A stretch of 64,000 nt of DNA. Source: JBJSXJ01 sp044235425 (GTDB lineage Bacteria > Planctomycetota > Planctomycetia > Pirellulales > Pirellulaceae). The stretch is from contig JBIIHW010000009.1 of assembly GCA_044235425.1 (NCBI GenBank), forward strand, positions 1-64,000. The letters are read 5' to 3'. A program made the position numbers and the translations under genes. Below, piece by piece: positions 1 through 7,732 of this stretch; positions within the stretch are counted from its first letter, which is position 1, and each line of letters begins with the position of its first letter. Below the pieces are notes generated by a model. That model was not told the origin of the DNA, did no database searches, and saw nothing but the letters and a program-made list of their open reading frames with translations.

Positions 1-70
1 AACACGGGGGCAGTAACACGGGGGCAGTAACACGGGGGCAGTAACACGGGGGCAGTAACACGGGGGCAGT
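1..70. repeat. 14-bp tandem array, five units, cut by the window edge
   Basis: Five identical 14-bp units (aacacgggggcagt) run from base 1 to base 70 and then stop abruptly. The array probably continues to the left of the window, so its true copy number is unknown. It lies about 160 bp upstream of the tmk start. Each unit has a run of five G. There are no spacers, so this is a minisatellite and not a CRISPR array. Confidence 0.95.
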
Positions 71-230
71 GACGGATTAATTGTCTCAGCATGGTAACGG
101 GCGGAACTGGGTTGATAAAGCTTGTTTTTGGTGCGGGCAGGCCGACAGTCCCAAGAGACGATCGGGCAATTGTCGGCCGCGCCCTGGTGCCCCAGTTTGC
201 CGGCGGGCACGACTCGCTACAATTTCACCT

Positions 231-857
231 ATGTTTGTGAGCTTAGATGGAGTCGATGGTGGCGGAAAATCGACGCAACTGAGGTTGCTGGGAGAGTGGC
301 TGCGCGCTGCGGGGCAGGAGGTCGTGATGTGTCGCGATCCCGGTTCGACCCCCTTGGGGGATCAACTGCGCGAAGTCTTGCTGCATCGCCTGGATTTGTC
401 GATTGATCGCTGCAGCGAAATGCTGATCTATATGGCAGCCCGCGCCCAATTGGTGGCCGAAGTCATTCGCCCGGCGCTGACTGCTGGAAAAGTGGTACTT
501 TGCGATCGCTTTGTGCTCGCCAACATCGTCTATCAAGCTCATGCGGGCGGACTCGATGCGGCACAGGTGCGAGCGGTTGGAGAGATTGCGGTGTCCGGAG
601 TGCGTCCCGATCTGGTACTCATTCTCGATGTGCCACCAGAAATTGCCGCGCAGCGCATGGCTCGTTCGCGCGATCGCATGGAACAACAAGGAGAAGATTT
701 TTTTCGCCGTGTACGGGCGGGATTTTTGGCGGAAGCCGAGCGTGATCCGGAGCACTTACAAGTGATTGATGCCGGTCGGTCGGTAGACGAGGTGCAAGCG
801 GCGTTGCGGGCGGCCATTGAGGCAAAGCAGAGCGAGCTGCAGGCGCGCCGGAGATAA
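231..857 (+). CDS. tmk: Thymidylate kinase
   Basis: Phosphorylates dTMP to dTDP with ATP in the cytoplasm, a step of dTTP synthesis. The protein of 208 residues opens with FVSLDGVDGGGKST, the P-loop of this family, and later has the DRF motif (CDRFVLANIVYQ) and an arginine-rich lid (ARSRDRMEQQGEDFF). The frame stays open upstream to an ATG at 81, but the family start matches the ATG at 231, directly before the first beta strand, and 208 residues is the usual family length. holB follows after 9 bp, so the two are probably cotranscribed; a tmk-holB pair is common in bacteria. Confidence 0.95.
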   Translation: MFVSLDGVDGGGKSTQLRLLGEWLRAAGQEVVMCRDPGSTPLGDQLREVLLHRLDLSIDRCSEMLIYMAARAQLVAEVIRPALTAGKVVLCDRFVLANIVYQAHAGGLDAAQVRAVGEIAVSGVRPDLVLILDVPPEIAAQRMARSRDRMEQQGEDFFRRVRAGFLAEAERDPEHLQVIDAGRSVDEVQAALRAAIEAKQSELQARRR

Positions 858-866
858 TAGTCGTCC

Positions 867-2054
867 ATGACGCAACCAGTTTACGGCCACGATGAGATCT
901 TCGAGCGGTTTCGCCGAGCGGTGGCTCAAGGGCGACTCGCCACCACTTTTCTATTCGTGGGCACGAGTGGGATTGGTAAACGGGCTTTTGCCGAACATCT
1001 GGCAGCTCACTTGCTGTGCGAACGAAATTCGCCCGGACAACTCGACCGCTGCGGTGAGTGTGAAAGTTGCCGTCTGACTCACGCTGGAAATCATCCCGAC
1101 TTGATTGTGGTCGAGAAGCAGCTTGGCCGTACCATGTTGATTGAGGATCAATTTCGGGAAGAGGGAAAATCGTGGGATGAAAAGGGGTTCTGTCCCAAGC
1201 TCGCCGCCAAGTCGATGCGTGGGGGCCGCAAGGTTGGCATCATCGACGATGCCGATTTGCTAAGTCACACCTGCGCGAATCTGCTGCTCAAGACGCTCGA
1301 GGAGCCGCCACCCGGCTCCATTTTAATTCTGATTGGTACTAGTTTGCAGCGGCAGTTACCCACGATTCGGTCTCGCTGTCAGGTCGTGCGATTTCAGCCG
1401 CTCTCAACTGACTTAGTTGCTCGCATTCTCCAGGAGCAACAGGTGATCGATTCGCCCGAGGTTGCTGCCGAGTGGGCGGCCCGCGGAAGCGGCAGTGTGG
1501 CTCAAGCCATGCTCTACTCGGAGGAGTCCTTGCTGGAGTTTCGTCGCTGGTTTCTTGGGGTCCTAAGTCAAGGACACCTGCTCGCTGCGCCGCTGGCTAG
1601 CACGATTGCAAGCTTCGCTTCTCCCAAAAAAGGTAGCGGTGACGACGACGATGATTCCACTGAGGGTGATGAGGAGAACGAGGAGCGTGCGAGTGCCACG
1701 AAAGGCTCGGCAAAAAAGAAAACAACTGGGGCTCATTGCATTGATCCGCTGGAAGCACTCAAGAAAAGCTTAAAGCCCCGTGACCGATTGCGGTTTGTCG
1801 TCCAAACTGCGATGGAGTTTTATTACGAGTTGTTGCTGAAGATTGTGGGGGCCCAGTCGCGTTGTCACGATCCGCTGGTACAGCAACTGGTCGCCCAACG
1901 AACTCGAACTTGGGGTGGTACAATCGATCATCTGTTCGCCTGCCTCAGTCGCTGCCTCGTCGCCCGGCAGCAGGTCGATGCCAATACGAACATCGCCACG
2001 ATGGTCGAAGCCTGGATCGACGACCTGGAACAACTGGAATGGCGCCGAGGCTAA
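867..2054 (+). CDS. holB: DNA polymerase III delta-prime subunit (clamp loader)
   Basis: Clamp-loader ATPase-family subunit that helps place the sliding clamp on DNA. Visible marks are the P-loop-like FVGTSGIGKRAFAEHL near residue 30, a zinc-binding cysteine group (C-GEC-ESC with an earlier Cys), the DDAD Walker B region, the LLKTLEEPP motif and the TIRSRCQ sensor region. At 395 residues it is longer than many delta-prime proteins. About residues 255-290 are an acidic then lysine-rich low-complexity stretch (GDDDDDSTEGDEEN, then SAKKKTTG), probably a disordered linker between the AAA+ part and the C-terminal collar domain. It follows tmk by 9 bp. Confidence 0.9.
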   Translation: MTQPVYGHDEIFERFRRAVAQGRLATTFLFVGTSGIGKRAFAEHLAAHLLCERNSPGQLDRCGECESCRLTHAGNHPDLIVVEKQLGRTMLIEDQFREEGKSWDEKGFCPKLAAKSMRGGRKVGIIDDADLLSHTCANLLLKTLEEPPPGSILILIGTSLQRQLPTIRSRCQVVRFQPLSTDLVARILQEQQVIDSPEVAAEWAARGSGSVAQAMLYSEESLLEFRRWFLGVLSQGHLLAAPLASTIASFASPKKGSGDDDDDSTEGDEENEERASATKGSAKKKTTGAHCIDPLEALKKSLKPRDRLRFVVQTAMEFYYELLLKIVGAQSRCHDPLVQQLVAQRTRTWGGTIDHLFACLSRCLVARQQVDANTNIATMVEAWIDDLEQLEWRRG

Positions 2055-2396
2055 TAGCTTGGCGAGCTTTGGGCCGCTGGAGCTGGGATGGCTCACGCTA
2101 AGGCGTAGAGGCGCTCAGTGGAAAGCCCAATGACATTCAGAACCTTCGCGAGCTTTGCGCCTTGGCGTGAGCCTCCTCCGCCCAGGACTCGCAGACGATT
2201 CCACCCTTAAAGTTCCGCAAAAACTTGAGTTCCGCATGGCATCCATGCGATTTTATTGATACAACGTTAGCACGTTCGGAATCCCGCTTGCGGGTCGACG
2301 ATCGCGTCTGGCAACCGGCTCAGAGACTGAACCGGTGGCTCGTGACGACCGCTGGTGGCCCGTACTCCCGCCCCTACCTACCTTCGAGTCTGTTCT
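2055..2396. other. Intergenic region with a 16-bp inverted repeat pair
   Basis: A 342-bp gap between holB and the DUF1501 gene. It holds an inverted pair: ggctcacgctaaggcg at 2090-2105 and its reverse complement with one mismatch at 2158-2173. A third, identical copy in direct orientation to the first lies at 3831-3846 past the DUF1501 gene. The rest shows no convincing gene, although the DUF1501 frame is open a little upstream of its chosen start. Confidence 0.7.
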
Positions 2397-3788
2397 ATGC
2401 TATCTCTCGCTGGTCGCCCCGCTTCAGCTCGTGATTTTTGTGACGGAGTTTCTCGTCGCGACATCCTCCGCATCGGTACTTTGGCCGCGATGGGAACCTT
2501 GGGCGGCTGGACGTTGCCTGACCTGCTGCGAGCTGAAGCCCGAGCCGGCGTGAAGTCGCCGAAGTCCGTGATCATGATCTACTTGGTTGGAGGTCCCCCC
2601 CACCAAGACATGTTCGATCTGAAGCCACTTGCTCCCAAAGAGATTGCTGGACCATGGCGTCCGATCGCGACGAAGGTTCCTGGCTTTGAGATTTGCGAAG
2701 CCTTTCCGCAACTGGCAGCGATGACCGACAAGCTCACCGTCATTCGCTCGCTGGTGGGCAATCAGCACGATCACGATGCGATTCAAGTCTTCAATGGACG
2801 GGACCCCAAGAAACCGAAGCCGACCAACGGCTGGCCGCAATTTGGCACGATGGTTTCGCGACTCCAAGGTCCCGCTCGTCCAGAAACTCCGCCCTACGTC
2901 AGTTTGTGTTACACCTGCACTCACGGCCCCTACAATGAACCTGGTCCCGGTTTCCTGGGAGCAGCTCAATCGCCTCTCCGCCCGCTGGGTGACACGCGAA
3001 AAGACATGGTGCTCAACGGAGTTACCCTGGATCGTCTGTCCGATCGTCGCCAGTTGCTGAAAAGCTTCGACGTGCTGCGGCGTGATATCGACCACACTTC
3101 CATGATGGCTGGTTTTGACGCCTTCACCGAGCAGGCGATGGGACTACTGACCTCGTCACAACTGGCCGAAGCACTGGATCTATCCAAGGAAGACCCCAAA
3201 GTCGTCGCTCGCTATGGCACTGGCGATCCGAAAATCATGATGGATGGAAATGGGGCCCCCCGAGTGCCTCAAAGCCTGCTGCTGGCTCGACGACTTGTCG
3301 AAGCTGGTGTCCGCGTGGTGACACTCAACTACAGCAAATGGGATTGGCACGGCGGCATGAATGCCGAGGGCCGAGCGAACAATTCAATCTTCTTACGCGA
3401 ACAAGAAGACTTTCCGGTCTTTGACCAGTGCGTGAGTGCCTTGGTCGAGGACTTGCATCAGCGTGGCTTGGCCGATGACTGCGCGGTCGTGATTTGGGGC
3501 GAGTTCGGAAGAACGCCTAAGATCAGCCCGATTGTCGGTCGAGATCACTGGCCGAACGTCAATTGCGTACTCATGGCCGGTGGCAAGATGAAGCATGGTC
3601 AGGTGATTGGAGCAACCGATCGCATCGCCGGCGAAGCGGTCGCTCGTCCCGTCACCTTTGGCGAAGTTTATGCCACGTTGTTCAGGCATCTGGGGATCGA
3701 TGTGAACACCACCACCATCAACGACCTCAACGGTCGTCCGCAGTATCTGGTGGAAGATCACGCTCGACCGCTGCCCGAGCTGATCTAG
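2397..3788 (+). CDS. DUF1501 family secreted protein
   Basis: A member of the DUF1501 family, abundant in planctomycetes and predicted to share the alkaline phosphatase/sulfatase-like fold; its substrate is unknown. The N-terminus has a twin-arginine motif (SRRDILRIG) before a hydrophobic stretch, so export through Tat is likely. Family marks are the region around VRSLVGNQHDHDAIQVFNGR and, near the C-terminus, WGEFGRTPKI followed by GRDHWP. The start at 2397 gives a compact signal peptide of 463 total residues; an ATG at 2355 in the same frame is possible. The usual DUF1549/DUF1553 partner is absent; the gene converges with a HEAT protein instead. Confidence 0.9.
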   Translation: MLSLAGRPASARDFCDGVSRRDILRIGTLAAMGTLGGWTLPDLLRAEARAGVKSPKSVIMIYLVGGPPHQDMFDLKPLAPKEIAGPWRPIATKVPGFEICEAFPQLAAMTDKLTVIRSLVGNQHDHDAIQVFNGRDPKKPKPTNGWPQFGTMVSRLQGPARPETPPYVSLCYTCTHGPYNEPGPGFLGAAQSPLRPLGDTRKDMVLNGVTLDRLSDRRQLLKSFDVLRRDIDHTSMMAGFDAFTEQAMGLLTSSQLAEALDLSKEDPKVVARYGTGDPKIMMDGNGAPRVPQSLLLARRLVEAGVRVVTLNYSKWDWHGGMNAEGRANNSIFLREQEDFPVFDQCVSALVEDLHQRGLADDCAVVIWGEFGRTPKISPIVGRDHWPNVNCVLMAGGKMKHGQVIGATDRIAGEAVARPVTFGEVYATLFRHLGIDVNTTTINDLNGRPQYLVEDHARPLPELI

Positions 3789-3830
3789 TGCGTAAAGGCC
3801 CGGAGTGGGTTCACGCAAACGCGCTAAGTA

Positions 3831-3846
3831 GGCTCACGCTAAGGCG
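3831..3846 (+). repeat. Third copy of the 16-bp ggctcacgctaaggcg element
   Basis: An exact copy of the element at 2090-2105, found in the 104-bp gap between the convergent DUF1501 and HEAT genes. It is followed by a short self-complementary stretch (ggcgcttagggcgcc). The three copies flank the DUF1501 gene. They may be REP-like intergenic palindromes that act in transcript ends; that role is inference. Confidence 0.6.
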
Positions 3847-3892
3847 CTTAGGGCGCCAAGGTTAGAAGTCGGATGACGCGGAGGCGCCGCGG

Positions 3893-5362
3893 TTACTTGG
3901 TGGGGCGAGTCCAGGTTTGGCCCTTCTTGTAACGAGTGGCGCGATCTTTCACGACCGGATCGTTGCTCAGCAGCAGAACTCGATCGAGTGCCTTTTCAAA
4001 TTCCGCTTTATTGGCATCGCGTAATTCGCGGTGATGAGCCAGTTCGACGACCGCTGCACAGGCTGGCTTGTTGAGTGATTGATCATCCAGGTAGGGAACG
4101 ACAAACCGTAACGATTCCACCGTACGAATGGCCGGCACACGCGCGAGCACCAATTGACGTTCGGCGTCGCGCTGAGACAACTGCATGCACTGTGACAGCA
4201 GCTTCAGACGTTCGGCAGCGGAGCGGTCATCGGGCAGCGGAGCGACTCGGATCAGGGCTCGTAGCAGTAGTGTTCGATGCTCATCGTGCTCCTCCGTTTT
4301 CAGCAATTCCAAATAGCGCGGTGCGATCGTGGCATCCGGCCAGTTACACAAGGCTCGCAGCCCTGTCTCATGCATCGTCGACTCACGACTGGCAATCGCC
4401 TTCTCCAGCACGTCGCGCACCGCGACTCCGCCCACTCGGCCGAGCACGCTGAGCAGCAAGGTCTGTTCCTGAGCACTGCGTCGCTTCCATTCGGTCAGCA
4501 ATCCCGTGGCACGCTGATCTAAATCCTCGACTCGCAGACAGACTTGTGCCACGTGCTTCTCAGCTGACTCCCGCTCCGCTCCCGCGTTCGCGCGTAACAC
4601 TCCAGCGAGTAAACCGTGAATGTCGGACGGACTAGCTAGTTGAGCCAAGGCGGCCATAGCAGCGGTGCGCCCCGCGGCATCGTTGCCGGTGGCGATCTGA
4701 ATCAAAGTCGGCACGGCACTCGTCGCCCGCCGAGTCACCAGGACGTCGATCAAACTGCCGCGTATGGTCCCTGAGGCAGTTCCGAGCGCCGTGGCAATCG
4801 CTCGCGACACATCTTCTCCCGACAAACGACTAAGACCCAGCCGAGCCGCGGCCGCCAATTCGGCATCTTCGGCCTTCCCACCTGCTTTTTCCAGGTACTG
4901 CAGCAGCAGTGCGACATCGGCCGTGCTGCCGATGTTACCAAGCGCCTTGAGTGCGGCGGCTTGAACCGACGGTGATTTGGCACCCCGCAAGAGTTCGATG
5001 ACCGCTGGCCGCGCGGCGCCGTCCGCTCGATCCGCCAGCGCCGCCAGCAGTCCGACTTGAGCTTCCGGCGACAACTTAGCTAGTTGAGCTGCAAACTGTT
5101 CGGTCGCTCGTTTCCCCTTCGCGTCGGTTCGCACTTGCTCAAAGCCGAGTGCGCGCACATCTTTATCCGAGTCGGAGAGTAATCCAATCACGAGCGTGAT
5201 GAGTTCCTCGTTGGCGTCTTCGGGGGTGTTGATCGGAGCGAAGACGGCCGTCGCAGCTGCGGCAGTTGCTATGGGTGTGCCAGGGATCGGCACAAACATG
5301 AAGGCGACAGAAACGAAGGCGACAGAAAGCGACTGCTGGCAACTAGCCCGTGGTAGGTACAT
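3893..5362 (-). CDS. Secreted HEAT-repeat protein
   Basis: A protein of 489 residues made mostly of paired helices of the HEAT/PBS-lyase type, for example AALKALGNIGSTADVALLLQYL and later similar units, which usually form a curved scaffold for protein binding. The N-terminus (SVAFVSVAFMFVPIPGTPIATAAAA) resembles a signal peptide and contains a duplicated 15-bp unit giving SVAFV-SVAFM. It lies 89 bp downstream of a second HEAT protein on the same strand, below a Gfo/Idh/MocA gene, so the three may form one transcript. Partner and function are unknown. Confidence 0.8.
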   Translation of the reverse strand: MYLPRASCQQSLSVAFVSVAFMFVPIPGTPIATAAAATAVFAPINTPEDANEELITLVIGLLSDSDKDVRALGFEQVRTDAKGKRATEQFAAQLAKLSPEAQVGLLAALADRADGAARPAVIELLRGAKSPSVQAAALKALGNIGSTADVALLLQYLEKAGGKAEDAELAAAARLGLSRLSGEDVSRAIATALGTASGTIRGSLIDVLVTRRATSAVPTLIQIATGNDAAGRTAAMAALAQLASPSDIHGLLAGVLRANAGAERESAEKHVAQVCLRVEDLDQRATGLLTEWKRRSAQEQTLLLSVLGRVGGVAVRDVLEKAIASRESTMHETGLRALCNWPDATIAPRYLELLKTEEHDEHRTLLLRALIRVAPLPDDRSAAERLKLLSQCMQLSQRDAERQLVLARVPAIRTVESLRFVVPYLDDQSLNKPACAAVVELAHHRELRDANKAEFEKALDRVLLLSNDPVVKDRATRYKKGQTWTRPTK

Positions 5363-5451
5363 GGCGAACTTTGTGGCTCCCAGGAAGCGATCAGCAGCTC
5401 ACGCCGGCGAGCCGTGGCTGGAGTGAGCAATTGCTGGAACGTGGCGAGCAG

Positions 5452-6150
5452 TTATTTGCTGGCGCACGCGAGCATGCCGCGCGTGGCGGCCAGTCGGACA
5501 TGCTTCGCCTGGTCGGGACCGGCAAAGGATTTGTAGATGGACAGGGCATCGGTCTTTTTGCCGGCGGCCAGCAGGGCTTCGGCACAGGCCAGAGAAGCGT
5601 CCGTCACGGCCCGCTTTGCCTCGTCGCTCGTCGGCCTGGCCTTCTTCAGCAGTTCGGCTGCTTCGGGAGTTTGGATGGCTCCCAGTGCCAAGGCGGCGGC
5701 CACGATCACCTTCTGATCCGCATCGGTAAGCAAGGCTCCGATGGCCCGGACACTGGCGGCATCGCGGCGAGTGCCGAGGGAGGAGAGCACGCCAATTTTT
5801 AGGGCTGGTGGTAACTTGGGGAGCGATTCACGGAGCGCAGTCGCTGCTTCGGGCGCCTGAATTCGCTCCAAGGCAAACCGTGCCATATGAGAATGATCAG
5901 GCTGTGCGAGTAAATCGATGAGCACGGGAATGGAGGCGGTGGTGCCCATCACCATTAGCTTGCGGCAGATATAGTCTTTGGCATCGCGCGAGATATCCGA
6001 CTTGAGTGTCGCAATCAATCGCGACTCCAAGTCTTGTCGTCCCGCGGCATCACCATGGGTGGTTACCACAGCTTCGTCGATTGGTTTGAGCGGCTGGCTG
6101 TCGGCGCCCCAGTCATACCCCTTCAAGGCATCAAACGCTTGATTCAACAT
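5452..6150 (-). CDS. HEAT-repeat protein
   Basis: A protein of 232 residues with helical repeats throughout, such as GTTASIPVLIDLLAQPDHSHMARFALERI and AASVRAIGALLTDADQKVIVAAALALG. No clear signal peptide is seen, in contrast to the next HEAT gene. It sits between a Tat-targeted dehydrogenase gene (68 bp upstream) and a second HEAT gene (89 bp downstream), all on the minus strand. The domain content is consistent with the two HEAT genes having once been one longer gene or having arisen by duplication, but no frameshift joining them is evident. Confidence 0.8.
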   Translation of the reverse strand: MLNQAFDALKGYDWGADSQPLKPIDEAVVTTHGDAAGRQDLESRLIATLKSDISRDAKDYICRKLMVMGTTASIPVLIDLLAQPDHSHMARFALERIQAPEAATALRESLPKLPPALKIGVLSSLGTRRDAASVRAIGALLTDADQKVIVAAALALGAIQTPEAAELLKKARPTSDEAKRAVTDASLACAEALLAAGKKTDALSIYKSFAGPDQAKHVRLAATRGMLACASK

Positions 6151-6218
6151 ACAACTCTCACCCTTGTCCTAAGTCGATCGGTAACAAAACTACACTTCCT
6201 GCGACAGATCCAAAAACA

Positions 6219-7448
6219 TTAAATCTGCCAAGGTTCGCGTCGCGCTCGATCCAGGAAACGATTCGCCTCGTCGTCTCCCACAAACGATTGAGCCGCCGCG
6301 TCCCATTTCAGGGAACGACGTAACGTATAAGCGATGATTCCCAGGTGACTCACCATCACCGAGTTCACCGCGTATTCGATATCGCGAAAGGGCTTTTCGC
6401 GTGTCTTCACGCATTCAATAAAATCGCCGTAAATGCCGCCGGTGCCTTTATAACTGGGGATCGCCTTGGGCTCGCGTTTTTCACCCGGCGTCCCTTCGAC
6501 GTGCAAATTCGCGGTATTGGGTTTGTTATGGTGGAGCAGAATTCCATTGGGATAGCGGAACGTCACATAATTGGCATCCGCGTGGTAGGTCACCTCTTCC
6601 GGCTGTAAGTCGCGGACGTCAATCGCGAACGTCGCGCCGCCGAAATGGTGGGCACCCCAGTCGGTCATGCCGCCACCCGAATAGTCGATGTACGAGCGCC
6701 AGCTGTTGCCGCTGGTGCCAAAATTGCCATCACAGCGAGCTTTGTTGTAGGGCGCCCAGGGAGCTGGGCCGAGCCACAAGTCCCAGTCGATATCGTCCGG
6801 CACCGCCTCGGCAGGCAGATTGCACGCTTGCGATAGCGGACCCACGTTGACGTTGATCGACTTGATGGCTCCCAGTTCGCCACCCCAGCACTTGTCGACC
6901 ACTCCCCGATAATCCTCCAGTACGCGCTGACTGCCCCCCGAAACCACGCGCGCGTAACGTCGAGCGGCGGCAATCATCAACGGCCCCTCGCGTAAGGTCC
7001 GCGTCTCCGGCTTTTGACAATAAACATCTTTGCCGCGGCGACACGCCTCAATCACCATCACAGCGTGCCAGTGATCGGGAGTTGCGATATGGACAGCATC
7101 GATGTCGCTGCGATCCAACAACTCACGAAAATCATTGTAGGCCTGGCAGTCACTGTTCTTGTAACGTTCATTGACCTTTGCCCGAGCATTTTCGCGAAAG
7201 CTCTTGCGCACATCACAGACGGCGACGTACTGCACATCCGCTCGCCCCAGGAAGGCGCCCATGTCACCGCGCCCCATGTTGCCGATACCAATCCCCCCCA
7301 TCACGATGCGATCACTCGCCGGCGGAACATCGGCATTTCCCAGCGCCGTGGAAGTGATAATGTAAGGAGTGGCCAGGGCGACGCCGGACGTCTTTAAAAA
7401 ATCACGGCGCGAACTTGCCGAATGAGCAGTCGCCGAAGGAGCGGACAT
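6219..7448 (-). CDS. Gfo/Idh/MocA family oxidoreductase, Tat-exported
   Basis: NAD(P)-dependent oxidoreductase family; members act on sugars and sugar derivatives, and the substrate here is unknown. The N-terminus has SSRRDFLKT, a twin-arginine signal. A Rossmann fold follows (GIGNMGRGDMGAFL, then VAVCDV). The canonical EKP motif reads QKP (YCQKPETRT), as is frequent in planctomycete members. A later motif, DWGAHHFGGA, is the usual substrate/cofactor-binding Asp-His region. It is 409 residues and heads a minus-strand group with two HEAT proteins. It is divergent from the SPFH gene, with about 280 bp between them for promoters. Confidence 0.9.
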   Translation of the reverse strand: MSAPSATAHSASSRRDFLKTSGVALATPYIITSTALGNADVPPASDRIVMGGIGIGNMGRGDMGAFLGRADVQYVAVCDVRKSFRENARAKVNERYKNSDCQAYNDFRELLDRSDIDAVHIATPDHWHAVMVIEACRRGKDVYCQKPETRTLREGPLMIAAARRYARVVSGGSQRVLEDYRGVVDKCWGGELGAIKSINVNVGPLSQACNLPAEAVPDDIDWDLWLGPAPWAPYNKARCDGNFGTSGNSWRSYIDYSGGGMTDWGAHHFGGATFAIDVRDLQPEEVTYHADANYVTFRYPNGILLHHNKPNTANLHVEGTPGEKREPKAIPSYKGTGGIYGDFIECVKTREKPFRDIEYAVNSVMVSHLGIIAYTLRRSLKWDAAAQSFVGDDEANRFLDRARREPWQI

Positions 7449-7732
7449 GGTGCGGCCTCATCGTAAGGGTCTACGGATCTGGGGAGGTGAGAGGTGAGAG
7501 CGGGGCCACGGTACTCGGCAACACGGCGTAAAATCCGCGCTTTAGCTGGCACCGAGTGGCCACGTGGGGCACATTATTCCCTAATCGGTCCGTTTTTGTA
7601 AAGCGATTTTTGACGGCCGCGAGAACTTCAAGCATACTGACCGCCTCTTTTCCTGAAATACTGCACGGCGGTATCACCACCTCGTTCCATTTTCCTCGGT
7701 CGACTCAGGCATTTCCTCGCGGAGAAGCTTTC

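Noticed and set aside
1..70. A CRISPR array
   Set aside because: The 14-bp units follow each other without spacers, and no cas genes are in the window; the same holds for the arrays at 18075 and 52435.
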